A stretch of DNA of 27,017 bases, from positions 1 to 27,017 of the IMG/VR virus record IMGVR_UViG_3300044628_000226, one strand, 5' to 3'. The position numbers and the translations under genes are program-made. This stretch comes from a virus. Position 1 is the stretch's first letter. The number at the start of each line of letters is the position of its first letter. The notes beneath the pieces were generated by a model. It was not told where the DNA came from and did not search any database. It saw only the letters and a program-made list of their open reading frames with translations. This document shows, one piece after another, positions 15,230 to 22,632 of this stretch.

Positions 15230-17733
15230 GCAAACCTCTGTGCGCGGTCGGTGTAGTCAGCCTCGACCTCCGCACTGATGATCTTACACGGCAACGGTGA
15301 ATCGTTCAGGATCTTGATCGTTGTTTCGGTGTTCTTACCGTAGACAGGGAACCGGAACGAGCCACGATCAAGGTAGATCTGATTCAACACCGAAGAGCCA
15401 ACAATGTTTCCTGTGTAGACGTATTCGTACTGAGCCTGATCGACGCCTACAGTGACTTGGATCTTGAAGAACGAGGTGTCCTCATACAGCAGGTTCATGT
15501 GCTTTAGCTGGTATCGTCCAGTCTGCAATGCAGCAGTTCCACTGAGAGCACGAGATGGGAGCCACAAGTTTGAGAACTGGAAGATCATCTCGTACTTGTA
15601 GCCAATCCAGACTGGAGTCGTGCTGTAGTTTCCCACGGCCACGACGGTTCCTGCGGTGTCTGTATTTGCGTTGTACGAGGTTCCGGAAGAAGCCAGAATC
15701 CGGAGACCATTTGTGGTGTAGATCTGACTCAGCGTTGAGTTGTAAGAGTACGGCTTTGGAAGATTCCAAGTCGTGAGTCCAGTTCCGCTGTTGTATGCGC
15801 CAGTACCAGAAGCAAAGTACTGACGAGCATCTAGATGCGTAAGCCAGTTGACACCAGCGACGATGTCCGCATCCGTCTGGTCAACGCCGAATCGAATGCG
15901 CTCCAGCACAGGATTCTTAGCAGTATTACGCAAGGTCAGCAGGTACAGGTACGAGTCAACGAACTCGGCCCAGATCACCTTCGCCTTCCCACCAGTCGCC
16001 ACATCGGGGAAGATGAACTTGAACCAAGCGTTCTGAAGAGATTGCTCTGAAGTACGGAGATACTTGTAGATGTACAAGTCTCCGTCACTCACAGCAGCCA
16101 TCATGTCTTCCTGCGTTGTCGAGGCGATGGACACGGGCTTTCCGACGATGTACTTCGGGACAAGATCGCTTAGGGTGTTTACGACATACGAGCCGTCGAT
16201 GTTTGGTTGTGGGACAAGCTCACGGATGCCCGCATATCCACCGCCACGGTTGTACGGGAAGAAGACAGACAAGCCGGAGGAAACAGGCTGGATGTCTGCA
16301 TACGACTCGTAGTCACCGATGGGAAGCAGCGAGACGCTCTTGGGACTCAAGATCTCTCCACCACGGAGGACAAGCTGAGTAGACTCTGTGAACAGAAGAA
16401 GCTCTGTGTTGAAGACAACACCGGACTTCATGGTGCTGATCTTCTGGCTGCTGCTGGAGATGTCGATTGGATCTGAGTCGGGAAGATCGAGAGTCGTGGT
16501 GCGCCAGAAGTTGAAGAACTCTGAAGCCTCACTCAGGATGATGTTCTCACCACTCAAGAAACCAAGACGGTTCTTGAACAACACCATGTTGGTGATGCGA
16601 TCTCCCACAAAGGTAGGATCGCTGTTTGTTTCAAGATCTCCTGCTTCACGATCTCCCCACTTGAAGCTTGTGTAGGTAACACCTGCCGGAACATTACTTG
16701 CAGGAGTAGTTCCATCTGCCTTCTTGAACATGAATGACCCGTCGCTCTGACGAATCAAGATGTGAGGCATCGTTCCGTAGTTGAACTTGTACTTGATTGC
16801 TGGGGCAATGGTCTCACGCCAGATGCCCTTGGAGAATGTTCCGTTTTCAGCCTCGAACTTCACATAGTAGTCATCGATGCCAGACTCAGGAGCTCCAAGA
16901 ACTCGAACGACGTGGTCATGTGGCGCGGTGTAGGGGAGATCCTCGAATCGCTGAATCTGGTCACGGATAAGGACTGCGCCCTGCCCACCGAAATCGTCTT
17001 CGACAGATATGGTGAAGTTTGTTCCTCTGGTGATCTTCAGAACACCATCGACGGCAACAGCGGTGTAGTTGTTGGATCCATTGATCAATGTCGCCAAAGC
17101 GTTTGCGACATGGTCAGTTCCAATCTCATTGTTGGATGACTGAGTATGAGGACTCGTATGGGCGTAAGTAACAGTCCCGTTTCCAGCAGCGTTTGTAAGA
17201 GTTACTGAAGTTTCTCTCGCGTAGTTGTCCTGCTTGATGTACACCAAAGCGATCTGATCGTAGTTGATGCTCGTGGTGGTGGACGCATCCATTGCAACCA
17301 CGGTAGAGCTGTTGCTGCTGGCTGTGTTCACGATGAAGGTGACATCTGCAATGGTCAAAGCCTTGATGGTGTCTCGTGTTCCACCAGTCAGGTAGTTTTT
17401 GGCCCCAGTGTCGTAGTAGACATTCTGGCGAGTGCCATCAAGGTTGTAGACGAAGATCTCATCTGGGTGAATCAAGCAGATGTACTTCTCGTTGACATCT
17501 CGGATGATCAGGTGGGGCTTTGCATCAGACTCGCTGACAAGAGCAAGAATCGCGTTGTCAGTTTGCTTGCGAAACTCCACAATCTTTGACGCCGGAGGAC
17601 GCTTGATAAGCCCTTCGATTGGGCTGGGGAAAGCGTTCTCCATCACCTCGCATTGATTGCTGTCGCGCACAGCAGGAGACTGCTGGCTGACTCCTCCGAT
17701 GAGGTTTGGGATCGACTGAGTAATCAGGGGCAT
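15226..17733 (-). CDS. tail tubular protein B (gp12-like nozzle)
   Basis: This 835-residue protein has the characteristic N-terminus MPLITQSIPNLIGGVSQQSP, then NQCEVMENAFPSPIEGLIKR PP. It matches T7 gp12 (794 aa), the tail nozzle that carries DNA and binds internal proteins. Typical internal blocks include FPYNRGGGYAGIRELVPQ and FKNRLGFLSGENIILSEASE. There is no membrane or signal segment. Its start overlaps the tail tubular A stop (TGATG) and its stop overlaps gp13-like, giving a tightly coupled tail operon. The assignment is firm on family pattern, size and order. Confidence 0.93.
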   Translation of the reverse strand: MPLITQSIPNLIGGVSQQSPAVRDSNQCEVMENAFPSPIEGLIKRPPASKIVEFRKQTDNAILALVSESDAKPHLIIRDVNEKYICLIHPDEIFVYNLDGTRQNVYYDTGAKNYLTGGTRDTIKALTIADVTFIVNTASSNSSTVVAMDASTTTSINYDQIALVYIKQDNYARETSVTLTNAAGNGTVTYAHTSPHTQSSNNEIGTDHVANALATLINGSNNYTAVAVDGVLKITRGTNFTISVEDDFGGQGAVLIRDQIQRFEDLPYTAPHDHVVRVLGAPESGIDDYYVKFEAENGTFSKGIWRETIAPAIKYKFNYGTMPHILIRQSDGSFMFKKADGTTPASNVPAGVTYTSFKWGDREAGDLETNSDPTFVGDRITNMVLFKNRLGFLSGENIILSEASEFFNFWRTTTLDLPDSDPIDISSSSQKISTMKSGVVFNTELLLFTESTQLVLRGGEILSPKSVSLLPIGDYESYADIQPVSSGLSVFFPYNRGGGYAGIRELVPQPNIDGSYVVNTLSDLVPKYIVGKPVSIASTTQEDMMAAVSDGDLYIYKYLRTSEQSLQNAWFKFIFPDVATGGKAKVIWAEFVDSYLYLLTLRNTAKNPVLERIRFGVDQTDADIVAGVNWLTHLDARQYFASGTGAYNSGTGLTTWNLPKPYSYNSTLSQIYTTNGLRILASSGTSYNANTDTAGTVVAVGNYSTTPVWIGYKYEMIFQFSNLWLPSRALSGTAALQTGRYQLKHMNLLYEDTSFFKIQVTVGVDQAQYEYVYTGNIVGSSVLNQIYLDRGSFRFPVYGKNTETTIKILNDSPLPCKIISAEVEADYTDRAQRFA

Positions 17734-18320
17734 CAGTAAGTCCTGTAGGAGGCGTTTCGCATGATGACGCTGGCAGTCGAGTACTCATCAAAGATCGAGT
17801 AGTCGGCAGTGTCCATTTCGTACTCACGCATCTTTCCGAGAGCCACGACTTCATCCTGAATGTTGAAGACGTGGTGCTTCTCCGAGCCAACCATGCGATC
17901 CATGAAGATGCGGGAAGCACGGATCATGATGTACCTACGGGCTGGCTCCGGCATCTCCTCGAAGTCAAGCATGACGATGCGAGTGACCTCGATGGGGCTG
18001 GAGAAGACATACGAGTTCGTAGCCTTGTTGTACAGCCTGTTTCCCCGCGTGACGATGTCAAGACCTTCGATCAGATCCGTATCTACCCGAGCAACATTCT
18101 CGGAGACATACAGAAATCCAGAAGAATCTGGGGTCATCGTCACCTTGTACTCGATGTTGAAGTGCCAGCCATACGACTGAACTTCACGGCTGACCTCGTT
18201 CAGGATCTGCACGGCGATCAGAGAATCGGCCCGCTGCGAGCTCAGGGAGTTCACAGGAGGCTCTCCGATTGTGGACAGCATCGTGTTGATGGCTTCAAGT
18301 TGGCTGGTCTTCGTGAGCAT
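17733..18320 (-). CDS. tail tubular protein A (gp11-like gatekeeper)
   Basis: This 195-residue protein (T7 gp11 is 196 aa) has the typical opening TSQLEAINTMLSTIGEPPVN, then ILNEVSREVQSYGWHFNIEY and a late MIRASRIFMDRMVGSEKHHV. These are conserved landmarks of the gatekeeper ring that joins the portal to the nozzle. It is the first gene after the hairpins that follow the capsid gene, so its transcription depends on read-through of the terminator or on a nearby promoter that I cannot identify. The stop overlaps tail tubular B by one base. Confidence 0.92.
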   Translation of the reverse strand: MLTKTSQLEAINTMLSTIGEPPVNSLSSQRADSLIAVQILNEVSREVQSYGWHFNIEYKVTMTPDSSGFLYVSENVARVDTDLIEGLDIVTRGNRLYNKATNSYVFSSPIEVTRIVMLDFEEMPEPARRYIMIRASRIFMDRMVGSEKHHVFNIQDEVVALGKMREYEMDTADYSIFDEYSTASVIMRNASYRTY

Positions 18321-18336
18321 GAGTACCTCGATAAAT

Positions 18337-18368
18337 GGGCGGTAGGCTCCAAGAGGAACCTACCGCCC
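18337..18368 (-). terminator. strong hairpin after the capsid gene, T7 T-phi-like position
   Basis: A perfect 10-bp GC-rich stem pairs GGGCGGTAGG (18337-18346) with CCTACCGCCC (18359-18368). After a C-A mismatch it extends with TCC/GGA around an AAGA loop. On the minus strand the stem is followed by ATTTATC, only a weak T tract. It lies between the capsid and tail tubular A genes, exactly where T7 has its partial terminator T-phi, so partial read-through is plausible. Confidence 0.8.
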
Positions 18369-18381
18369 TTGTGTTGTGCGT

Positions 18382-18397
18382 TCAGCCGTTAGGCTGA
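18382..18397 (-). repeat. second small hairpin directly after the capsid stop
   Basis: A perfect 6-bp inverted repeat pairs TCAGCC (18382-18387) with GGCTGA (18392-18397) around a four-base loop. It lies 8 bp downstream of the capsid gene end (tandem TGA TGA codons at 18402-18407) and 13 bp before the stronger terminator stem. It may protect the mRNA 3' end or mark a processing site; no function can be proved from sequence. Confidence 0.6.
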
Positions 18398-18404
18398 GGA
18401 TTCA

Positions 18405-19514
18405 TCAGCTTGCGTTGATGATCTCGTAGCAGCACTCTTCGCGGAGAATGCCGTGACCCATTGCGTACTTCGCCAGCATGAGCGTACCGAGACGATCCAT
18501 GATGTAATCGCTCTCGACCGAGAGGTCCATCAGCTTGACCGTACCAACGGCATCCGTGTGGAAGACAATGCCTTGAGTCGTGCTGAAGTTTGCCTGACCG
18601 TAGCCAACGCCGTTGGTTGCGAAGGGGTCGTTCTTGATGCCCGAAGCATTGTGGACATTGGTCGCGTTGGTTTCGGTGGCTGTCGGGATGTGGTTCGACT
18701 TCATCACCGTGATGCCAGCGATCTCAACGATGTTACCCTTGGCGATGCTTCCGTTGCCGCCGTAGTCCTTGTTGATTGCAATCTTCGCGCCGTCACCGTT
18801 GACCAGCTTGTAGTAGTTGCCCGGAGTGAGGAGCGCGTAACGACCATCGGTCGGAACATTGGCCTCGTCCATCTTCTGAGCAGCGGTGAAAAGGGAGGCA
18901 ATGATGTGCTCAGAAGTGATCGTGCCAACCGCTCCCGCCAACTCAATCTGAGAACCGAGGTAGGTCGCATTCGATCCACCAAAGCGGTCCGTAGTCACAC
19001 GAGCACCAGCGATGACGGTACGAATCAGGTTCTTGTCAGCGGTGTACGCAAGAACACGACCGATTTCGCGCGAGTAGGTCGAACGAACATCGTAGTGGTT
19101 CTTGAGTTCATCGATGTCCGCAACGAACACCGAGCTGACGAGAACATCATCGATGAAGATCTGCTTCTCGTTGTGACGGAAACGCTGGAGGTACTTGTTC
19201 GATCCACCGTCAAATGCGACGGTCATGTTCGATGCTGTGTTCGATGCACTCGTAGTATTACCGTAACCCGTAGTGTCACCAGTCGAGAGGACCGATTCAC
19301 CCGGCGTGTGGTACTGAGCCGACGCAACGCCAGTCACGGCGAAGGATGCGACCTTGCCCGAGCTGATGGTGCGGACCTTGGTGAGGGGAAGCATGAGGTT
19401 CGCTTCCTCAAAGCTGGCGATGATTTCGCCGGAGAAGACCTTGAGAAAGAGTGCATCTACGTCGTTGGCCAGATTCACCTGACCAAGACGTGAAGGAGTT
19501 GACTGAATTGCCAT
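18405..19514 (-). CDS. major capsid protein (gp10A-like)
   Basis: This 369-residue protein (T7 gp10A is 345 aa) starts MAIQSTPSRLGQVNLANDVD, then ALFLKVFSGEIIASFEEANL. The conserved KVFSGEVxxAFExxxV-type opening, the RTISSGKVASFAVTG segment, and EKQIFIDDVLVSSVFVADID followed by KNHYDVRSTYSREIG are hallmarks of T7-type HK97-fold capsids. Two in-phase stops end the gene. I see no sign of a T7-like 10B frameshift extension. The ribosome site is AGGAA about 9 nt before the ATG. The preceding 105-bp gap and the following hairpins suggest separate control for high expression. It is separated from its scaffold gene by three small genes, which is unusual for the group. Confidence 0.95.
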   Translation of the reverse strand: MAIQSTPSRLGQVNLANDVDALFLKVFSGEIIASFEEANLMLPLTKVRTISSGKVASFAVTGVASAQYHTPGESVLSTGDTTGYGNTTSASNTASNMTVAFDGGSNKYLQRFRHNEKQIFIDDVLVSSVFVADIDELKNHYDVRSTYSREIGRVLAYTADKNLIRTVIAGARVTTDRFGGSNATYLGSQIELAGAVGTITSEHIIASLFTAAQKMDEANVPTDGRYALLTPGNYYKLVNGDGAKIAINKDYGGNGSIAKGNIVEIAGITVMKSNHIPTATETNATNVHNASGIKNDPFATNGVGYGQANFSTTQGIVFHTDAVGTVKLMDLSVESDYIMDRLGTLMLAKYAMGHGILREECCYEIINAS

Positions 19515-19619
19515 TGTTAGAGATTCCTAGAAAGAGTGCGTGTGAAAGTCTTGACCGTTAGTCGCTACTCTTGAGGTTATCCCACGCATGGGGCCACAAC
19601 TCGCAACTCGTCTCACCCG
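19515..19619 (-). promoter_or_regulatory. 105-bp leader before the capsid gene, candidate late promoter region
   Basis: This is the largest non-coding gap in the window and lies where T7 has its strongest late promoter (phi10). It contains a tandem 7-bp direct repeat (CAACTCG at 19597-19603 and 19604-19610 on the plus strand), a small CCCA/TGGG inverted repeat, and the AGGAA ribosome site near 19525. I find no recognisable T7-class promoter and only a weak TTGACG box (19618-19623, minus sense). Promoter function is inferred from position alone. Confidence 0.4.
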
Positions 19620-19940
19620 TCAAGAAGGTGAAACTTCCTTAGATTCCTCCACAAAGCTAGGAGGAACTACATACCAACCTTCAGGGATGTCCACAATGTT
19701 GTCCATAAGTGTCCATTCCCCTTCGATGTAGGCGTAGACCCGTGCCTTTGCTTTAGGGCCGATCCTGATCGGACTTGATTCCGGAATCAGCACGGCTCTT
19801 GTGCATCCACTGGCGAATCCGAGAACCAGCACGACGCAAAACAGCAGGATCCCGATTAGCCTCGATGGCCTTTCGGGATCCTGCTGCAAGCTTCGCGAAG
19901 AACTCAAGCAACGCCACCACCAGCGTCGTGAGTATTGCAT
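19620..19940 (-). CDS. small lipoprotein overlapping a membrane-protein gene
   Basis: The frame encodes a signal segment (IGILLFCVVLVLGFASGC) ending in a lipobox-like FASGC. Acylation would fall at the Cys that is residue 46 of the longest version. The mature part is TRAVLIPESSPIRIGPKAKA, then IEGEWTLMDNIVDIPEGWYV. A sequence of this type (AVxxPxxxPxRIxxxxxARVY...DxPEGWYxxP) recurs in phage lipoproteins near holin-like genes. The only ATG (19940) gives a 27-residue Arg/Trp-rich leader that looks like out-of-frame sequence, so the real start may be a downstream TTG. The gene is largely nested with the 63-aa gene, recalling Rz/Rz1 spanin overlaps. An outer-membrane spanin-like role is possible but unproved, since the partner lacks a coiled coil. 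Confidence 0.68.
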   Translation of the reverse strand: MQYSRRWWWRCLSSSRSLQQDPERPSRLIGILLFCVVLVLGFASGCTRAVLIPESSPIRIGPKAKARVYAYIEGEWTLMDNIVDIPEGWYVVPPSFVEESKEVSPS

Positions 19941-19944
19941 TCAC
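19753..19944 (-). CDS. small membrane-anchored basic protein in lysis-like cluster
   Basis: This 63-residue frame starts at a GTG (19944-19942) that overlaps the previous TGA stop (GTGA) and follows GGAG at about 5 nt. The N-terminus AILTTLVVALLEFFAKLAAG is a single hydrophobic helix. The rest is basic and soluble (RRAGSRIRQWMHKSRADSGI). Similar small proteins with a short TM helix and an RRAGxRxRxWM-type tail occur beside phage lipoproteins and holins. It overlaps the lipoprotein gene in another frame for most of its length. Its topology suits an inner-membrane partner of the lipoprotein, but it has no periplasmic coiled coil, so it is not a standard i-spanin. Confidence 0.65.
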   Translation of the reverse strand: MNAILTTLVVALLEFFAKLAAGSRKAIEANRDPAVLRRAGSRIRQWMHKSRADSGIKSDQDRP

Positions 19945-20138
19945 TTGGCTCCGGCCTCTTCACTGGAAACATCGTTGTCTCGTGCCAAGATGAGGCCAAT
20001 GCCAGCCATGACTGCCGCGCTGGTCGTAGCCACATCGAACACGGTGTTGGGATCGTTGTCGAAGAGAGCCGTAAGTGCAGCACCGACAGCGGTCAGGATT
20101 GCAGCAACTCCGGCAACGGTGGTCTTCCAAGACTTCAT
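19941..20138 (-). CDS. two-TM small membrane protein, putative holin
   Basis: This 65-residue protein has two hydrophobic segments: TTVAGVAAILTAVGAALTAL near the N-terminus and VATTSAAVMAGIGLILA near residues 36-52. They are separated by a short loop (DNDPNT), and the tail is hydrophilic (RDNDVSSEEAGAK). Two TM helices, small size and a charged C-terminus fit class II holins. The MAGIGLILARDNDVSSEEAG ending is common in phage membrane proteins of this kind. The ribosome site is strong (AAGGAG, 5-6 nt before ATG). It lies between scaffold and the two overlapping small genes, forming a compact lysis-like set without an endolysin. Holin function is inferred from topology and context. Confidence 0.72.
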   Translation of the reverse strand: MKSWKTTVAGVAAILTAVGAALTALFDNDPNTVFDVATTSAAVMAGIGLILARDNDVSSEEAGAK

Positions 20139-20147
20139 GTTTGCTCC

Positions 20148-20894
20148 TTATCGGCTGTTGACCCCGAAGACATTGCTGTTCTTCAGGCGGTTTTCAAGAT
20201 CGCGACGGTACGCAGGATCCTTGGAGTAGCGCGGATCCTTCATGGCGGAAACAACTTCAGCAACGCTGCGGAAGACACCACCAGAAGGTCCAATGACTTC
20301 TCCCTGAATCAGCTTGGCGGGTTGACCGTTGGTCTGGACGTAACGGGCCTGAAGACCACGGACAGCCATCTGCATGGATGCACTGTTTCCAGAGTCCATG
20401 ATCTCGTTGAAGGCGTCGATTTCACCTTCTTCAAGGTTGTCAGCGGCCCACTCCAGCATCGAGTTGTACTGGGCTTCGCCGCCAGCCATCGAGTAGATCT
20501 GCTGGGTCTGACGCTCACCAACAGCCTTGACGCCATCGACGTAGTTGCGAATGACATTCTCAGGAATGCCCTGTGCAACAAGCTTCTGGACACTCTCTTC
20601 GCTCAAGTCGCCAGTCTCTGCGTATTCCTGAGCGTAAGGCTCGAAGTTCAAGCCGCTCGGAGTACCAGCGTCAGTCTGAGGTTCAGCCTTGGGCTTCTCG
20701 GCAGGGGTCGAGAAACGCTTCTCCAGTTCGGAGTATGCCTTGGCAAGATCCTCGGGCGACTTGAACTTCTCAGGCAACCATTGAGGACGCTCCACGGGTG
20801 CGGGAGTGTTCTCTGCTGCCTGTGCTTCTGCCACGGCCTTTGCCATGGCTTCATCAACGGGTTGTTCTGACTTGTAGATGACTTGGGTACTCAT
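20148..20894 (-). CDS. capsid assembly scaffolding protein (gp9-like)
   Basis: This 248-residue acidic, Glu/Ala/Pro-rich helical protein carries PQWLPEKFKSPEDLAKAYSE, then LEKRFSTP, the conserved N-terminal landmark of T7-like scaffolds. Later blocks are LSEESVQKLVAQGIPENVIR, EYNS-like YNSMLEWAADNLEEGEIDAF, and a basic C-terminus (RRDLENRLKNSNVFG). It directs capsid assembly around the portal and leaves the mature head. T7 gp9 is 307 aa, so this is shorter. It overlaps the portal stop by ATGA. Three small membrane-type genes separate it from the capsid gene. Confidence 0.92.
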   Translation of the reverse strand: MSTQVIYKSEQPVDEAMAKAVAEAQAAENTPAPVERPQWLPEKFKSPEDLAKAYSELEKRFSTPAEKPKAEPQTDAGTPSGLNFEPYAQEYAETGDLSEESVQKLVAQGIPENVIRNYVDGVKAVGERQTQQIYSMAGGEAQYNSMLEWAADNLEEGEIDAFNEIMDSGNSASMQMAVRGLQARYVQTNGQPAKLIQGEVIGPSGGVFRSVAEVVSAMKDPRYSKDPAYRRDLENRLKNSNVFGVNSR

Positions 20895-22426
20895 GCTTGC
20901 GATCTCATGTTTGCTTGAGCCATGCCGCTCATCGATTTGATGACTTCATTGCCATGGTTTGCCAGCAGGTTCGACTGCATCTGCATCTGCTGTTCTGCGG
21001 CGAGTTGCTCTTCGGTCTTTACCAGCCCAGCCGTGTCGATGCCAAGGGCGGCTGCGCGACGATTCATGTATTCACGGACATCAATGTACTGCTGGATCAT
21101 CTGAGGGCCAAGGATCTGTCCGATTCCCTGTAGGTAGACATCCAGTCGGTTGAGGTCGTTTCCACGGCCAAGGGCGTCGATGCCTGTGACGATGGTCGGA
21201 GTGACGAAGTCCTTGGGGAGCTTCGGCATCCTGCGGCTCTTGGTGAGGCGGTCGATGATCCGTCCAACCAGCGGGAGCTGGAACTCCTGAGACAGGATCG
21301 AGTAGATGCCACCAAGCTGCCGCTCGATGCTCTGGGTGACAAGGCGAACTTCTTCGGCAGTCACACGCTCTGCGTTGCGGATTGTAGCCTCAGTGAGCAG
21401 GAAGGCGTAGCTGAGGCGCTCCGAGATTCCCTGAGCAGTAGTCAGGGCAACCTGAAGATCCTGTCCCTTGTTCACCTGAAGCACGGAGACATCCGTAGCC
21501 ATGCCCTCTCGGATCGCTCCATTTGGAGCCTGAGCCAGAGTCTTGGCGCGGGTGGTTCCAGTCGGGTTCACGAGGAAGAGAACCTTGGAGGCGGCTGCTG
21601 CGGCTTCCACGATGCTCTTGGACAGGCTCTCAAGCGAGATCAGGTCTCCAAGGTACTGCTCGACATACGACCGCCCATAGTCCTCGCCGTCCACGCGGTT
21701 CATGCGGAGGGCAAGGAAGGGATTCTGTTCCATCGGGTAGACACCGTAGGAATCGGGAACAATCTCTCCCTCGACCTCTTGGTAGACCTCGACCTTGCCA
21801 TTCGGCATGGTGTGGCAGCAGGTGTAGATGTCCACGGTGTCTTCGTGGGAACACATACACGAGCGAACGAAAGGTTGAATCTCTTCCGGAAGCATCGACG
21901 GAGAGACTGTCTCCTTGATGACGATCTTCTTGGCGTTGCCCATTGGATCACGCTTGACTACGAAGCGATCAAGCTTGATGACCCGCATCGGACCATCGTC
22001 TGGGAAGTAGAGAAGCACGGAGCCGCAGACAATCAGCTGCTTCACCGCCTCGAACAGACTGCTGCGGATGCCGAGAGATTCGATCTCCTTGCTGACACGA
22101 CGCTCCAGTTCAGCAAGGCTTGTCTCTACCTCCCCCTTCGCATTGGGCGAAAGTGCCATGAGCTTCATCTGGGCCTTGGTGTCCAAGATGAATCGGAAGA
22201 ACGGCGCGTTCGGGGGAAGTAGAGACAGCAGTAGTGCAGAAGCAAGGTTGTTCACGCCACGCGCACCTACGGATTGGTAGGGGGTCGGAAGGCGCTGGGC
22301 CGATTGATCCCCGTCATCCGTCATCAGGTGCGGCAGGGTCAGTCGAGCGCAATCTCGGGCTCTCAGCAGGTAGCTGTGCCGCTGGTTCTCAAGATTGGCG
22401 TAGGTGGCCTTCGCGGTTTGTGGCAT
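20891..22426 (-). CDS. portal protein (gp8-like head-tail connector)
   Basis: This 511-residue protein (T7 gp8 is 536 aa) has the N-terminal pattern LENQRHSYLLRARDCARLTL, then RLPTPYQSVGARGVNNLASA and LLLSLLPPNAPFFRF. Later landmarks are RVIKLDRFVVKRDPMGN, DYGRSYVEQYLGDLISLESL and RNAERVTAEEVRLVTQSIER. These identify the T7-type dodecameric portal that nucleates head assembly and passes DNA. A GGGAG ribosome site precedes the ATG by 7 nt. The Gln/Met-rich C-terminus (AAEQQMQMQSNLLANHG) is typical. It overlaps scaffold by four bases. Confidence 0.95.
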   Translation of the reverse strand: MPQTAKATYANLENQRHSYLLRARDCARLTLPHLMTDDGDQSAQRLPTPYQSVGARGVNNLASALLLSLLPPNAPFFRFILDTKAQMKLMALSPNAKGEVETSLAELERRVSKEIESLGIRSSLFEAVKQLIVCGSVLLYFPDDGPMRVIKLDRFVVKRDPMGNAKKIVIKETVSPSMLPEEIQPFVRSCMCSHEDTVDIYTCCHTMPNGKVEVYQEVEGEIVPDSYGVYPMEQNPFLALRMNRVDGEDYGRSYVEQYLGDLISLESLSKSIVEAAAAASKVLFLVNPTGTTRAKTLAQAPNGAIREGMATDVSVLQVNKGQDLQVALTTAQGISERLSYAFLLTEATIRNAERVTAEEVRLVTQSIERQLGGIYSILSQEFQLPLVGRIIDRLTKSRRMPKLPKDFVTPTIVTGIDALGRGNDLNRLDVYLQGIGQILGPQMIQQYIDVREYMNRRAAALGIDTAGLVKTEEQLAAEQQMQMQSNLLANHGNEVIKSMSGMAQANMRSQA

Positions 22427-22428
22427 GG

Positions 22429-22632
22429 TCAGGCTCCCGGAACATTGACGGAAGTTGTGCGGGGAATGGTCAGACCGCGCTTGCCCTTCTTCTTGTAAGT
22501 AATCTCGTCACGAGGAGTCGCTGGCGCAGGAGTAGACTGCATCATCTGCGGAGCAACCATCGGAGCTGGGGCAGGAAGAGTTGTTTTCTCAACCGTTGTT
22601 TGGTAGGTACGTCCACCGCCAACACACATCAT
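22429..22632 (-). CDS. small Pro/Thr-rich pre-portal protein
   Basis: The ATG at 22632 overlaps the TGA of the previous gene (ATGA), giving 67 residues; an extension to 22665 has no support. The product starts MMCVGGGRTYQTTVEK, has a low-complexity middle (LPAPAPMVAPQMMQSTPAPA), and ends with ITYKKKGKRGLTIPRTTSVN. It looks disordered with a basic C-terminal motif. Short proteins of this shape often precede the portal gene in T7-like phages of aquatic bacteria, but I know no function. It ends 2 bp before the portal ATG. Confidence 0.68.
   Translation of the reverse strand: MMCVGGGRTYQTTVEKTTLPAPAPMVAPQMMQSTPAPATPRDEITYKKKGKRGLTIPRTTSVNVPGA

Noticed and set aside
18400-18410. T7 10B-like frameshift extension of the capsid protein
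   Set aside because: The gene ends with tandem TGA codons and is followed by hairpins; no open extension or slippery site is visible.
18453-19493. Long open frame on the plus strand opposite the capsid gene (346 codons)
   Set aside because: It is antisense to a certain gene, its product is Arg/Val/Asp-biased low-quality sequence with no motif, and long antisense frames arise from codon bias.
19594-19623. Sigma-70 promoter before the capsid gene
   Set aside because: A TTGACG box is present, but the spaced -10 region (TTGTGG) does not fit, so only a general leader is annotated.
19935-20870. Plus-strand open frame of 311 codons opposite the scaffold gene
   Set aside because: It mirrors the scaffold gene, has no ribosome site or motif, and no other gene in the window is on this strand.
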